A stretch of DNA of 64,000 nt from Tanypteryx hageni (lineage: Eukaryota > Arthropoda > Insecta > Odonata > Petaluridae): positions 204,591,504-204,655,503 of the forward strand of contig CM054113.1 in assembly GCA_028673005.1 (NCBI GenBank). The letters are read 5' to 3'. Below, piece by piece: positions 1-10,754 of the stretch. The stretch's first letter is position 1. Each line of letters begins with the position of its first letter. The notes beneath the pieces are model-generated. The model searched no databases. It saw only the letters and a list, made by a program, of their open reading frames with translations, and was not told where the DNA came from. A program made the translations under genes and the position numbers.

Positions 1-1310
1 CCTTTCTCTCGCGTCTCTCCTCCCATCCTTCACTGTCCTTCACCCACCAGTCCTCTACCTCCCACATCACATTCCTGGATGTCGACCTTTACCTTCAAGA
101 CAGCCAAATCCGCACCTGTGTTCACATCAAACCCACCAACAGCCTCCAATACCTCCACTTTGATAGCTGCCATCCCCTTCATACCAAAACCTCTATCCCC
201 TATGCCCTTGCTCGTCGAGGATGGAGGCTTTGTTCCGATAGAGCATCCCTTCTAGAGTATTACTCTGTCCTCGAGGATGCTCTTCTCAAACGTGGCTACC
301 CTCCAGTCTTGGTCCGCGAACAGATCCATAGGGCGATGACGCCTACCAACAATGGATCCCATCCTCACACACCCACTATTCCTGCTTCTACCCCTCCACT
401 CACTCTTACGACACTTTTCCATCCTGGTATCCACGAAGCTCTCAAAACAATCCTTCATGCTGCCCACCCAATTCTTACCTCTTCCTCCCATCAGTCCCTC
501 TTTATCAACCTTTTTGCCAATCCTCCGCTCCTCTCCTTCCGCCGGCCCCCAAATTTGGGAAATATCTTGTGGAGGAAGGAACTTCCCACTTCTACCACGC
601 TTCTTGCATTAGGTTCCCACCCCTGCGGAAAACCTCGCTGCCTCACTTGCCCTATCCACCTACCATCATCTTCTTTCTCGAGTCCCTCCACCAACATCAC
701 CTACCCCATCACCTCCAGAAGCAACTGCACCACCCGTAACGTCATTTACCTCCTTACCTGCACCCTTTGTCCCGCGTTTTACGTAGGCCTCACCAGCAAT
801 CCGTTAAACATCCGAATGAACGGTCACCGGAATAGCGTTTCTCTCAGACGCCCCCTCCCAGTTGCATTACATGCTAATACCCACAATGTCCCCTTTAATA
901 GTTGCTACAATGTTAGGATTATTCGCGCTTTACCCTATGACACTCCTGCCTCCCTTCTCCGACACTGGGAACTAGCACATATCCATCTTCTCGACTCTTT
1001 CTCTCCGCCTGGCCTCAACCTCCGCTAACCCTATTAGCCCCCTTACAATGTTTCCTTGTTACTTTGTAACTATTCGGACTCTACCTCATCACACTCCCTC
1101 TTTATTGGCTATCCACCCCTCCTACTCCCCACCTCCTCCAATCATCAACCTTCCCACATCACCGTCATTCCCCGCCCAGTGTGTCACTTTACGTTACTCT
1201 TTCGCTGAAGAAGGGCTTAGGCCCGATAAGCTTGCGTGTGTTTTTGTGTTCGTGTGTTTTACGTGTCTCTTCGACGCCCCCAGCAGCCTGCCAGCTTGGT
1301 CCTCAACTTG
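1..1310 (+). mobile_element. Penelope-like element (PLE), 3' part, cut by the window edge
   Basis: The window opens inside a PLE. The frame is open from base 3 to the stop at 1026-1028 and carries the end of the reverse transcriptase followed by a GIY-YIG endonuclease. That order is diagnostic of the EN+ Penelope-like class. The non-coding tail after the stop contains 'gctgaagaagggcttaggcc' near 1205, the kind of sequence I associate with PLE ends. The right boundary is uncertain and is set before the hairpin at 1324. Confidence 0.8.
3..1028 (+). CDS. PLE reverse transcriptase C-terminus plus GIY-YIG endonuclease (partial)
   Basis: This is an uninterrupted reading frame of 341 codons; its start lies left of the window. 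Residues about 24-110 match the PLE RT thumb region: FLDVDLY (24-30), KPTNSLQYL (43-51), SCHP (55-58) and RGYPP (97-101). A cysteine cluster CGKPRCLTC (208-216) is followed by the GIY-YIG core: VIYLL (247-251), YVGLT (260-264), Arg 271, His 275 and a candidate catalytic Glu near 323. PLE proteins act in target-primed retrotransposition, with the GIY-YIG domain nicking DNA. No stop or frameshift is visible in this part, so the copy may be young. Amino-acid families are recognised by eye; the function is known for the class. Confidence 0.83.
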   Translation, partial: FLSRLSSHPSLSFTHQSSTSHITFLDVDLYLQDSQIRTCVHIKPTNSLQYLHFDSCHPLHTKTSIPYALARRGWRLCSDRASLLEYYSVLEDALLKRGYPPVLVREQIHRAMTPTNNGSHPHTPTIPASTPPLTLTTLFHPGIHEALKTILHAAHPILTSSSHQSLFINLFANPPLLSFRRPPNLGNILWRKELPTSTTLLALGSHPCGKPRCLTCPIHLPSSSFSSPSTNITYPITSRSNCTTRNVIYLLTCTLCPAFYVGLTSNPLNIRMNGHRNSVSLRRPLPVALHANTHNVPFNSCYNVRIIRALPYDTPASLLRHWELAHIHLLDSFSPPGLNLR

Positions 1311-1323
1311 GTGAGTGTCCGCT

Positions 1324-1351
1324 GGGCTTCCCTCAACACCTTGTTGCCACC

Positions 1352-1412
<61 letters not shown>

Positions 1413-1468
1413 TTAAGGAAAAGGAAAGGTAGTGATGAGGCTGGCAACAAGGTGTTGAAGGAAGCTCA
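1324..1468. repeat. Inverted repeat enclosing an (AT)n microsatellite
   Basis: The left arm (1324-1354, containing 'caacaccttgttgcca') is complementary to the right arm (1437-1468, containing 'tggcaacaaggtgttg') with a few mismatches. The loop holds an uninterrupted AT dinucleotide run at 1355-1411. The loop can also self-pair, so the whole block should fold as one hairpin. It directly follows the PLE tail and may belong to that element's terminal structure. Confidence 0.75.
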
Positions 1469-1469
1469 G

Positions 1470-1955
1470 TTGCACACATTCAGTGCCTCTCAAATTAACA
1501 AACTATATAATAAAAATGCTAATTTCTTAAGTATCACACGATTCACATATTTACTTGAAATGCAATGACGAACGAAGTTAAATACAAATTTTGTACGTAG
1601 CAAACCTTGAATGACAGTTACGATGAGCCCGCAATGTATTTTATAGATAGAACGTACTGCTTTCATCGAAATACTGAAACAAAAGAGTTCACATCGCCTC
1701 TTCTGGCCAAATAGTTTCCAACCTTACACTTTCACCTTCGTTCCATCGTAACCGCGTTATTTCTTTCAGAAGTTCGTGTACTGCCTTCCTGCAACTATGC
1801 GTAACTTTTCCCATATTTTTCCGCCAGACCCGCGACCAAGAGAATTCCCGCTAAAATATGATTTCATCACAAAAATCCCAAACCTTACGAGGTTAGACGA
1901 GGGAGAAAGCCCCATATTGGTTCGCCCCTCGCCAATAAAAGAGTCCAATTAATCA
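1470..1955. other. Intergenic, no feature recognised
   Basis: This is A+T-rich sequence without a supportable gene. Short ORFs on either strand resemble nothing I know. It leads into the CT-rich tract. Confidence 0.5.
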
Positions 1956-2826
1956 ATCTCTCTCTTTCATGCCACCCTTTCTCTATCGCCCCCACCCTTC
2001 CTTCCACTCCGCCTCTCCCTCCGCCTACTTCCTCCCCTTCTCTCTCTCTCTCCTTCCCCTCTCCCTTCCTCTTCCACACTCGTTTCCATCAACCCCTTCC
2101 CTCTTCCCCAACGTTTTCTCACTCGCATCTCATCCATATCTACCACCCTCTATCCCTCCATCCTTTTCCATCTCTTTCTCCCACCCTCTCCCTTTCTTCC
2201 CTCTCTTCCTCTACTTTTCTCTCTCTCTCCTTTTCCATCCCTATCTCTACCTCCCACTCCTCTTCCCTTCTCTCCCTTCCTCTCTCTCTCAATTCTTTCC
2301 TCTCTTTCCCTTCTCCCTCTCTCTCGCTTTCTCCCTCCTTGGCTCTCTCCATTCTTCTCTTCCCCTCCCCATCTCCCTCACTCACTCTTGTCCCTCTCCC
2401 TCTTTATTTCTCCTTCCCTCCCTTTCTCACTCCATTCCTCTCTTTCCATTCCCCTGTATCACTCTTTCTGCCTCTTCTCTCCTATCTTCCATCCATATAC
2501 TCCTTCCACTTTATCCCTTCCTCTTTTGCTTCCTGCTCTTTCCCTCTCTCTCTCTCGCTTCCTTCCTCAATTTCCTCTCTCTCTTGCTCTCTTTCTGCCT
2601 CCTTCTCTCTCCCTTCCTCTGTCTATATCCCCACCTAGCATCCATATTCTCCTCCCACTCTATTCCTTCCTCTTTCCCACCTTATTTCACTACCCTTTCT
2701 CCCTCTCTCTCTCTTCCTTTCTCTGCCTTCAGTCTCCCCATTCTTCTCTCCGCCTAATCTTTCTTTCTCTTTCCCTCCTGTTCATGTTTCTTTTCCTCCT
2801 TTCTTCTCCTTCCCTCCCTCCCTCTT
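1956..2826. repeat. CT-rich (polypyrimidine) tract, left part
   Basis: This is about 870 bases of almost pure C and T on the + strand, made of degenerate CTCT, CCTT and TCCC units. ORFs across it only spell low-complexity Ser/Pro/Leu/Phe and are not genes. The tract resumes at 3241 after a LINE fragment, so it was probably one tract of about 1.15 kb split by the insertion. Confidence 0.9.
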
Positions 2827-2964
2827 ATGAACAAGTCATTCGTGGTAACTGCTTCCCAAATGTGGAATTCCCTTCCCATTGACTTCAGAAAAATTAAGTC
2901 AATGAAAACGTTTAAAAATAAAGTCTATGATCTTCTTCTCAAAGGCGACTTAATGTTATCATAG
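2827..2964 (+). pseudogene. LINE ORF2 C-terminal fragment
   Basis: 45 codons and a TAG stop. The segment contains VVTASQMWNSLP followed by FRKIKSMKTFKNKV, which fits the pattern 'WNSLP-x-x-hR...s-hxxFKxxhk' found at the C-termini of many LINE ORF2 proteins. Nothing upstream of codon 1 survives because CT-rich tract precedes it directly. It is a dead fragment with no catalytic residues. Confidence 0.75.
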
Positions 2965-3240
2965 AGTAAAAATAAACAGTCTAATCTAAGGCAATATATT
3001 TTTTTTGCATAATGTACTCTACTTTATTCATTTGTATTATTCTATTTATTTTGTATTTTGTATATGTATTCTACGGACGATACGTCCACTACAGCAGGAA
3101 ATATGTATTTTTTTGTTTGTATTTATCAACTATCTTATGCTTTTTCATTGTATATTTTTGCCCACAATGTTACAACTAAATGAAAGAATTTCTGTCCCAT
3201 GGGTCATATAAAGGCCCACGACAATAAATCGATCTATCTT
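2827..3240 (+). mobile_element. Non-LTR retrotransposon (LINE) 3' end inserted in the CT tract
   Basis: This is a 5'-truncated LINE copy. It starts inside the last part of the RT-type ORF, continues through an A+T-rich 3' UTR and ends near 'aataaatcgatctatctt', where polypyrimidine sequence resumes. 5' truncation is usual for target-primed reverse transcription. The clade is not fixed; the tail protein resembles those at the ends of CR1/L2/Jockey-type ORF2. Confidence 0.7.
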
Positions 3241-3515
3241 TCACTCCCTCCACCCTCTATCTCTCTTTGTCTCCTCTCTACCTACCTTTCACTCCTCATT
3301 CCCTCCCCCTTCTCCCTCCCTATCTTTCTCTCGTCTATTCCTCTATTCGTGTCTTCCCCACCCTAACTCCCTCCTTTCTCCCTCGTCCCTCTTCCTATAC
3401 CTCTTTTCTTTTCCTTCCCTTCCTCATTTCCTCCTCTCCTCTCCCTTTCTCTCCCTCCTTTCCTCTCTCTCCATTTTCCATCCTCTCTCATCAATCGCTT
3501 CTCTCATCTCCTCGT
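3241..3515. repeat. CT-rich tract, right part
   Basis: The C/T-only composition resumes exactly where the LINE tail stops and has the same degenerate units as 1956-2826. ORFs here are low-complexity artefacts. Confidence 0.85.
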
Positions 3516-3559
3516 GCCGAAATGGAAAACACAGAGGCAGCCCTCTCAAATCCAATCCA

Positions 3560-3780
3560 TCGCAGTTTCTCCTCCTCCTAGCCGATAGTCGAACTTTTCA
3601 GCCACGCCATCTATGGACGAATTTAATCGAATCTCCGTATGCAAATTCAACGCGCGAGCAGCGTCGGAATCAACCGGGGCGTATACCGCGCGCCGGTTAT
3701 TCAAAACGTTTCGCCAAAAATTGAGTGTCCGCAAACAGCGCCGAGTGGTTTTTTCGAACCGTTTACTTAGTGCTTCATTT
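3560..3780. other. CpG-richer block, possible promoter-like DNA
   Basis: This block has more G+C and more CpG (for example 'ataccgcgcgccggttatt') than the A+T-rich sequence around it. In arthropods such islands sometimes mark promoters or recently inserted transposon ends. I see no linked coding exon on either side, so this is only a compositional observation. Confidence 0.3.
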
Positions 3781-3789
3781 CGTTTTAAT

Positions 3790-5070
3790 TAACTGTCGGG
3801 CATGTTTTTAAAAAAGAGAACTAGTACTTGGTTTCCGACTTAACGTCCATTGATTGAGATCGGTTGATGGAGACGCGGAATAAGAAATAGTAATCGAATT
3901 AGAGAGCGTGTCGCAGTAAAGAAATCATTTTAAAAAATCGGTTTAACAAAATGGTGAAGACTGATTGATATTATAGGATTTAACCGAAATAATGGTTTGC
4001 GCTATTCGAAGTGAACTGAAGCGATTTTTAAGTTAACATTTTAAAAAATTGTATGTATTAAATGAAATGGAAATAGAGGAAAAATTTCGCAGTGAGATAA
4101 GGAAAAACTTGAATAGAACAAGACAGAAAACGAATAAAGCTTTAAGAACCGAACGGAAAATATGAATCTTTTTGAATAGTGATAACAACATATTGAGGAT
4201 ATATTAGGATAACGGATAAATAATTTTCAATAATAATCAAGTTACCGTATAAATTGTCAAAAGAAAACTATATAATCTTCATACCTTTTGTAGCTTTCTC
4301 CTAACAACTTATACGGTAGCTTGAATATTCATGAAAAGAAAGAAAGGATAAAGGAGACTTTTTTTAATACTCGAGACTTATGGTTAAATACTTGAGACTA
4401 TCGTTGGTGCTAATATTGCAAATGATAACTGTACTCGTTCTGGATTTAGAATCAATGATTTACATTCTTTAAATATGAATTCGAATAAATTCAGATTTTT
4501 TATGGCATCTGCGTCTTAAACCCAGAAGCGTTAGTAAACATGTTGAATTATGCATTGTAAGTTAACTGATAATCTGAATGCTATATTAAATTACACAACA
4601 TTTGCGACCATGTAGATAAGTAAATAATTTATTTTGTTTTTTTCCCATGACGTTGTCTGATCTTTGCGGACCTGATTGCATCAGTAAAGCGCCGAAATTT
4701 TTATTAGTTGAAAACTCAAGAAAACCAATTTGCATATTTAAGTGCTTTCTTAGCGGTTAAATAGGCAGCATTTTTTATAAAAATAAAATAATGATGTATA
4801 GATGTCATTAGTACCGTATATCTATAAAAAATATCATAGGACTTTGAGGTGCGCGTCTTACGTTATTGCCTTCAAACTTGTGATTTCGGCTTGGATCATG
4901 AGGATATGACCGCATCGTATTTATCCCCTCTCCACTTAACGGCGTTCCGTTCATTGGTACAGGTCTTGGCGAGATTTTTCCTCGCATTGAATTGCCTTAA
5001 TCTGTCGTTGCAATCGTATCGATTTATTTCCTTCCGCTAGTGATTATCTTCAGTGGCCTAGATATGAATG
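3790..5070. other. Intergenic, no gene recognised
   Basis: A+T-rich sequence without recognisable domains. A 63-codon ORF near 4849-5040 (+) has no recognisable similarity and no splice context. Confidence 0.45.
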
Positions 5071-5074
5071 CTAC

Positions 5075-5480
5075 ATTCTTATATACGTAGTATATATCGA
5101 CTTCGAGATTTAGACAGAAATACACATCTTAGGAGGTGCCCCTGAGTCCAAAAAATTGTTGTTTTCGCCATGTCGTCTGACCGCATGTCTGTCCATCTGT
5201 CTGTCTGTGTAAAGCCCTAGAGCCTAGAAGGTTCAACGAAATAAAATTATATTTCGTATTTATGCATAAAATTATCCAGAATAAAAGCTATGAAGAGATG
5301 AACGATATAGCGCTACAATTAAGGGTACTTAATTCTTGTTGATTTTCACAAAATATCGATTTATTATTGGCTCCGACGATTTTGATTCAAATTCACTGAG
5401 TTATAGAGCTTGTAGTTATAAATAATACTATATAAGCCATATTTCTAAAAAATTAAAATATATAGCGCCCGGCGACATTA
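5075..5480 (+). repeat. Dispersed repeat family R1, copy 1
   Basis: The segment with 'cgacttcgagatttagacag', 'gaaatacacatctta' and 'cctgagtccaaaa' reads in reverse complement at 47500-47660. Its continuation ('ggttcaac..', 'aattaagggta') corresponds to reverse-complemented 46880-47050. The homology is diffuse over about 400 bases with no coding capacity, consistent with an old non-autonomous transposon. Confidence 0.65.
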
Positions 5481-5689
5481 CAATATATAGGTTTTTACGT
5501 CCAGCTACCACCCAGCTCTCTCCAGTTCTCTTAACAATCTTCGTCCAGCAATAATGCTTCAGCGTCAATGTGTTTTCGTCAATCTGTAAATAATTGGTAT
5601 TTATGTATGGTATAATTATTTATCAAGTTTGATTTTCACATAATTCACATAATATATTAACAAAATTTACATGCACGACATTTTTCGCG

Positions 5690-6060
5690 ATTTTTAGGCG
5701 CGTTTTTTTAACATGAGCGCCTATTACCTTCGGTCTGTCCGTTTGTCCGCATGTCCGTTCTCGACTTCTACTGAACGGATTTTCATGAAATTTGATGTTA
5801 AGGCCATACAGTCGAAGATAATAAGATAATCACATAAATTAATCACGTAACCCAATCAAGGGTACCACTTTACTGATGACAAAAAATGAACTTTCCGTCA
5901 TATCTCGTAAGGTATTCGTCATATCAAAATAGTTTTCAAATAAAATTTGTAGAACTAATAGAGTGTTTCTTTTCCTATACAATTTTATCGTAGGAGTAGA
6001 TGTTATCAATAAAATCAAACAAGAAAGTCAAAATTCGATTTGAACTAAGAAAAATTCTTG
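5690..6060 (+). repeat. Possible repeat with 'tctgtccgtttgtccgc' motif
   Basis: The sequence contains 'tctgtccgtttgtccgcatg' followed by 'tactgaacggattttcatga'. The second motif is close to 'accgattttcatgaaacttg' in repeat family S (copy at 40300). I take it to be a diverged dispersed repeat. Boundaries are not defined. Confidence 0.4.
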
Positions 6061-6515
6061 CATAGCTACCTAATTGTTGTCAACGTAAATAATCTAAATG
6101 ATTAGTGAAGTAAAATAGATCTGCCATAATTACAAAAAAACACTTAACCTCCTTAATGAGCCAATTCATGGCCAATCATTTTCGTAACACGGCTTGTTGC
6201 GCAATCATTTTGATAGTGTGTGGTGATGATTGACGTGTTGTGTAACTCTTGATTAAAATTAAAATTTCCAGATATTTTTTATACAAGGCTAGTTGCACAA
6301 TATGATTGCTCGTGTATGGCACTGTTTGCGCAACACGTTCAGTATAGAAAGTGTCATGATGGCGTTCGAATCGCAAGACAGGCAATTATGGGCGGAGTTC
6401 AACCAGCTGTATCACATTACTAGCATTATGGAAAGTGAAAAGCGTGTGCTACAAAAACAGAAATTTAAAGGATGAAGGGTATAAGGTAACTAGCGTAATT
6501 GCCCGTCAAATATGA
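6061..6515. other. Intergenic, nothing clear
   Basis: No gene recognised. Motifs such as 'gttgcgcaatcattttgat' (6197) and 'gttgcacaatatgattgc' (6290) are similar, suggesting a short imperfect internal duplication. Confidence 0.35.
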
Positions 6516-6519
6516 CGGG

Positions 6520-6815
6520 CATGCGTGTATTAAATTTAAGGAACTTCCCATTCTTCCTCCTTTTTTCTCTTCCTCTCTCCCATCCTCCCTCCCTCCTTCC
6601 CTCCCTCCTTCCCTCCCATCCTCCCTCCCTCCCTCCCATCCTCACCCCTCCTTCCCATCCTCCCCCCTCCTTCCCATCCTCCATCCCTATCCTTTATCTC
6701 TCCTTCTCTAGAAAAATAGACTAATTCTATACCACCCTTACCTTCCATTCTATACCCCTTCCTTCCTATTTCCCTCCCCACATCCCCCTCTCTCTTACTC
6801 TACCTCTAAATAGTC
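6520..6815 (+). repeat. Repeat with CT-rich core, copy 1
   Basis: A non-simple flank, 'attaaatttaaggaacttcc' (6528), leads into a CT-rich core. After the core come 'ttctctagaaaaatagact' and more CT-rich sequence. The same order appears in reverse complement at 25270-25600, so the CT core belongs to a mobile or duplicated unit. The target duplication of the following hAT element starts at 6816. Confidence 0.6.
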
Positions 6816-7245
6816 GTTTAGATCAGCGGTCACCAACCGGTGGTCCGTGGAGAAATTTGGACATTATTTGAAATTTTTATGTTTATTATACTGTTTCATT
6901 ATATTCTGATTCGTCTTCGTGTCACCGACACAGGATCGCTGACAATTTTCACCTTATTACGTTGCATCAAATTCACGTTCCACGAACGACGGCAATCGCA
7001 CTGACAGCATTATTTATTGTTGTTTTCGTCTAGGGGCGCTTTTGTTGTCGGGCCACCGTCGACCCACCGGCGGCGCGGCTTGCGAACGCTAGTACGCATG
7101 CGCCAGTCTTCAGTGGTGCTTCTACCGTCACAACAGTCAAACCCTCCGTGAATACCGATTCTCGTCCGATTGTTTTATTTTGTTGAAGCTAATTGTCGTC
7201 TGTCAACGCTCTACTGATGTTCATTCCTCACGATACTCTTCTTAG

Positions 7246-7347
7246 GTAAGCGACCTGTGATATTTTTATTTTAACTGTGCACAGTGTGATATTTAATGGC
7301 ATCGAAGAGCTTGAGTTTGATAACTGTCATTTCTTGTTTGGTTTTAG
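7246..7347 (+). other. Probable 5'-UTR intron of the hAT transposase
   Basis: A consensus donor (AG/GTAAGC at 7244-7251) and an acceptor after a T-rich run (ending 'ggttttag' at 7347) bracket 102 bases just ahead of the ATG at 7370. This is inferred from splice-site consensus only. Confidence 0.45.
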
Positions 7348-7369
7348 ATTCGAATAAAATAAATCCACA

Positions 7370-9224
7370 ATGAGTGAGAAAAAGCAACCAAGCATTTGGC
7401 ATTTCTTTGGTAATACTTCGCGTAACCGTGAGTTGATCAATTAATCAGAGCCTCCACAGCCCCCGCCAGGCACCATCAGGAAGGACATTAGAACTGGAGG
7501 AGGAGAGAAGAAAAAGTTCAAGGTTTCAAGAAAATATAATAACTACTTGAAGTTTGGATTTATTCAAGAACCTGAAAGTGAGCTGGATCCACGGCCGCTT
7601 TGTGTTGTGTGTTTTGAGAGTTTATCCAATGATGCCATGAAACCTTCGAAACTCGGCAGGCACTTGCAGTCAAAACACCCAGATTTAGCTAAGAAGCCAG
7701 TTGAATATTTTCAAAGGATTCGTGAAAGTATGCAACAGCAAATGACTGTTGAAGATAAGTCCCTAGTAAAGGCTTCTTATTTGATAGCACTTCAAATCGC
7801 GAAAAGTAAAAAGCCGTATACGATTGGAGAAGAATTAATTAAGCCTTGCTTGTTACAAGCCTGTGAAGAGGTTTTGGGGAAACAGGCTGTCCAGAGACTG
7901 AAAGTAATTCCTATGTCCGCTAACACTGTGAAGCGCAGAATTGAAAACAAGGCCGAAGATATTGAAAATCAAGTGATAGAAATGGTGAAAAATTCAACAT
8001 TTTATTCAATTCAACTCGACGAATCAATAGACATAACTAACAAGGCAGTTCTCCTTTGTTTTGTGAGGTTTGAGTGTCAAGGAGAGCTAAAGGAAGATCT
8101 CCTCTGTTCGCTCAACTTGCCGGGTAGAACAACCGGCTCTGAGATTTTCGATGCACTTAATGATTATTTACTGAGACACGGTATTGAATGGAAGAAATGT
8201 GTTGGGATATGCACAGATGGTGCCGCAAGCATGACCGGGCATTTTTCAGGAGTTGTTACAAAAGTGAAAGATGTTGGACACCCAGACATCATGTTTACTC
8301 ATTGTATTATACATCGTAAGCAACTTGCGGCGAAAAGAATGTCTCCAGAACTGCACGAAGTACTCTCTGATGTAATTAAAATTGTGAATGAAATTCGGCA
8401 CAAAGCGCTCAATTCTCGAATATTTGAGGCACTTTGTGAATAAATGGGCTCTCAATATACTCATCTGCTTCTTCACGCTGAGGTGAGATGGCTGTCGAGG
8501 GGCAAAATACTAACCCGATTGTTCGACTTGCGCCAAGAAGTCAAGTTATTTTTCCAGCAGCAAAATAATTCGAAATTCCTAGATCGCTTGTCCGACGATG
8601 ATTGGCTAGCCAAGCTTACATACCTGGCAGATATTTTTTCACTGTTAAACGAGCTAAACACGTCCTTGCAAGGACAGCTAACGGACGTGTTCACACTGCG
8701 AGGTAAAATGGATGCATTTCAAAAGAAAATATTGCTGTGGCAAACGCGGTTGGCTGAAGAAGATCTGCAAATGTTACCGAATCTTGATGAGTATATGAAA
8801 GAAGAGGATGTCAACCGACAGGTAATAACCATTGTTCGACAGCACTTACGGTCGCTCACAGAATCTTTTGGCCGTTATTACCCAAAGGAAGAGGACCCCA
8901 GACATGGCAATATGTGGATAATGGATCCATTTTCGGCGAAAATTGAAGATAGCAATTTGAGCATGAAAAAAAGAAAGCCTAATCGATCTATCATCCGACG
9001 ACAGTCTCAAAGCTAAATTCCACTCGTCATCATCAAGACATCATTTTTGGCTCTCCGTAAGAAGTGAGTACCCAGTGCTGAGTGAAAAAGCCATTAAAAT
9101 TTTGATTCCATTTGCAACAACCTATTTGTGTGAAAAGACATTCTCATCTGTTACGGCAATTAAAAACAAGTACCGCTGTCGGCTTGAAATACAAACGGCT
9201 CTCCGTGTTGCAGTGACGTCATAG
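7370..9224 (+). pseudogene. hAT transposase, ZBED5/SCAND3-like, inactivated
   Basis: Cut-and-paste transposase. The frame opens at ATG 7370. A BED-type zinc finger lies around 7600-7690, with C-x2-C (CVVC) and a downstream HLQSKHP histidine pair. The catalytic core includes the DES motif near 8018, CTDGAASMTG near 8211 and THCIIHR near 8297. RWLSRGK follows near 8487. The C-terminal dimerisation part (FATTYLCEKTFSSV, about 9109-9150) is in another frame. Lesions: in-frame TAA at 7442-7444, in-frame TAA at 8441-8443 (between LCE and MGS, where relatives usually read through), a frameshift at the A-run near 8966-8973, and a TAG at 9222-9224. The length otherwise matches a complete family member. 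Confidence 0.85.
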
Positions 9225-9455
9225 GAGCCAAGAATCCATAAACTTATTTCAAACAAGCAGCAACAAATATCACACTAATAATTTTGTTATAATTAAACAA
9301 GTGCATTTCATATTAATAAAATGGAACTTTTATGATCATTATTTTATAGATGTTTGTACCTTTTTAAAAAAATTCATGTTAGTGGTCCGCGGGATTCAAA
9401 ATTGTGAGTTTAGTGGTCCGTGAGGTCCGAATGGTTGGCGAGCGCTGGTTTAGAT

Positions 9456-9829
9456 AAGCAAAAGAATCCAAACTAAAGCCCAGTCCCATTAGAAATACGT
9501 AATTTTGCGAAAAATCCTACGATAATTTAAGGCAATCTATGCACTCGGATATATTACACGTATGCGGGTTGAAACAACAATTGATTCTCGAAGTTTAAGA
9601 ATGACGTGGTCGGCAAGACAACATTCCGTTTAAAAGCCGATATTTTCCCTATATATGTGATTTAAATGTTTAATATGAGAGATTTCGAATGGTAGGCGCA
9701 AAAATATGAATAGAATAAGAAACTTCATTAATATTCCTAAAACAAAGTTTATATTCGGAGATCGTACATCAATTCTTTATAATTTTATTTTCCAAAAGAA
9801 TAAAAAAGCCTGCTCTTTAAAAAGTCGAT
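9456..9829. other. Intergenic, nothing recognised
   Basis: No gene. The right end of this stretch may belong to the repeat that follows. Confidence 0.4.
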
Positions 9830-9990
9830 TTTTACGTGTTATCTTACGGGAAATGGAAATCGCCCCTCTGGAGTCTAACCCGGGTCTTTTTTCGTATTTT
9901 TTTCATTTAATTTTTAAATCTGAATCAAACATTCCTGCGAAATTTCAACCTTCCACCTAATCGGGAAGTTTGTTAAAAACGCGTTAAAAC
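9830..9990 (-). repeat. SINE-like repeat family S, copy 1
   Basis: Read on the minus strand, this has 'cgaaatttcgcaggaatg', then 'gacccgggttagactcc' and then a 'cgatttccatttcccgtaa' tail. It lines up with the copies at 24905, 25612, 40300 and 46125, which share a B-box-like GGTTCGATTCC core in the same place. The spacing is similar but the sequence is diverged. Confidence 0.55.
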
Positions 9991-10114
9991 GTACCATTGA
10001 TGACGTCAGCGTTACGATGACAGATCAGCGAAACTATGTGTATAATGGTGACGAAAAAAATAAATGCTCTTCGAACCAATTATAAAAGAGAAGTGAAAAA
10101 AATTCAAGTCTACC

Positions 10115-10724
10115 AAATCTGGTGCTGCTTCTGACGAAATTAATGAACCCACGCTGTGTTATTGAAATTGAAATCGACTTCTTGAGACATCATCCTGTTG
10201 CAAGAAAACGTAAAGTAGCTGAAAGTCAAAGACTTTCAGCAATGGCGTCTCTCAAGACGGTGGTTTCTCAGCTTATTAAAGGAGTAACCATACCCAACAA
10301 TTCCACAAATGTCGAATGATTCATTTGCGTAAAATTCTTATAAGCTGATGGTGAACTTAGTTCAAGTCCCTTCAAAAGGTTTTCATGAGTAAATTTACCA
10401 TTCCTTTATCCAATATCTTTTTCGCTTTCTTTTCTTCTTTTCCTCATAGCATTCTACGGCCATTATAATTGCAGCAAAACAAACATTCATTTTCACTCTT
10501 CGAGATTTTTGATTCGACTGAAGTTTGCATAACAGCATTGCAGCGTGTGTGGGATTCACCATGCGCAAATCACTTGCTTGTGCAACTGCCCATTGCGCAA
10601 AATTATTGGCCGTAAATGGGCTCCTTTACGCGTGCATGAATGATATAAGCGGAAGGAAATGGATTATCTACGACGAAGAAAAGAACGCAGACGTAAATGT
10701 TACAACTACTGAAATCAAGTGAGA
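10115..10724 (+). other. Unidentified short ORFs, probably element debris
   Basis: Two short open frames lie at 10122-10319 and 10525-10722 (+). Neither has a domain I recognise. The second ends just before a block shared with 44.5-46 kb, so it may be the edge of a repeat. I assign no function. Confidence 0.25.
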
Positions 10725-10754
10725 TATGTTTTAAATACTTTTAGATTGTTTGGT

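Larger units (their letters stand above)
6824..9447 (+). mobile_element. hAT DNA transposon, nearly full length, perfect 8-bp TSD
   Basis: The element is 2624 bp and is flanked on both sides by GTTTAGAT (6816-6823 and 9448-9455), the 8-bp duplication typical of hAT insertion. The ends are imperfect inverted repeats: cagcggtcaccaacc on the left against cagcgctcgccaacc (complement of the right end), 13 of 15 bases identical. Sub-terminal 'ggtccgtg'-type motifs occur near both ends. It carries one transposase gene in three lesioned segments (7370-9224). A GC-rich stretch at about 6960-7200 precedes the gene and may be its promoter. The perfect TSD suggests a fairly recent insertion, while the coding lesions show it is now dead. 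Confidence 0.92.

Noticed and set aside
1181..1568. ORFs containing an Ile-Tyr repeat
   Set aside because: This is translation of the AT dinucleotide run at 1355-1411, readable on both strands.
1969..2882. Long ORFs across the CT-rich tract (up to 262 codons)
   Set aside because: They spell only Ser/Pro/Leu/Phe low-complexity runs in several frames at once, as any C/T-only tract does. No domain, start context or splice signals.
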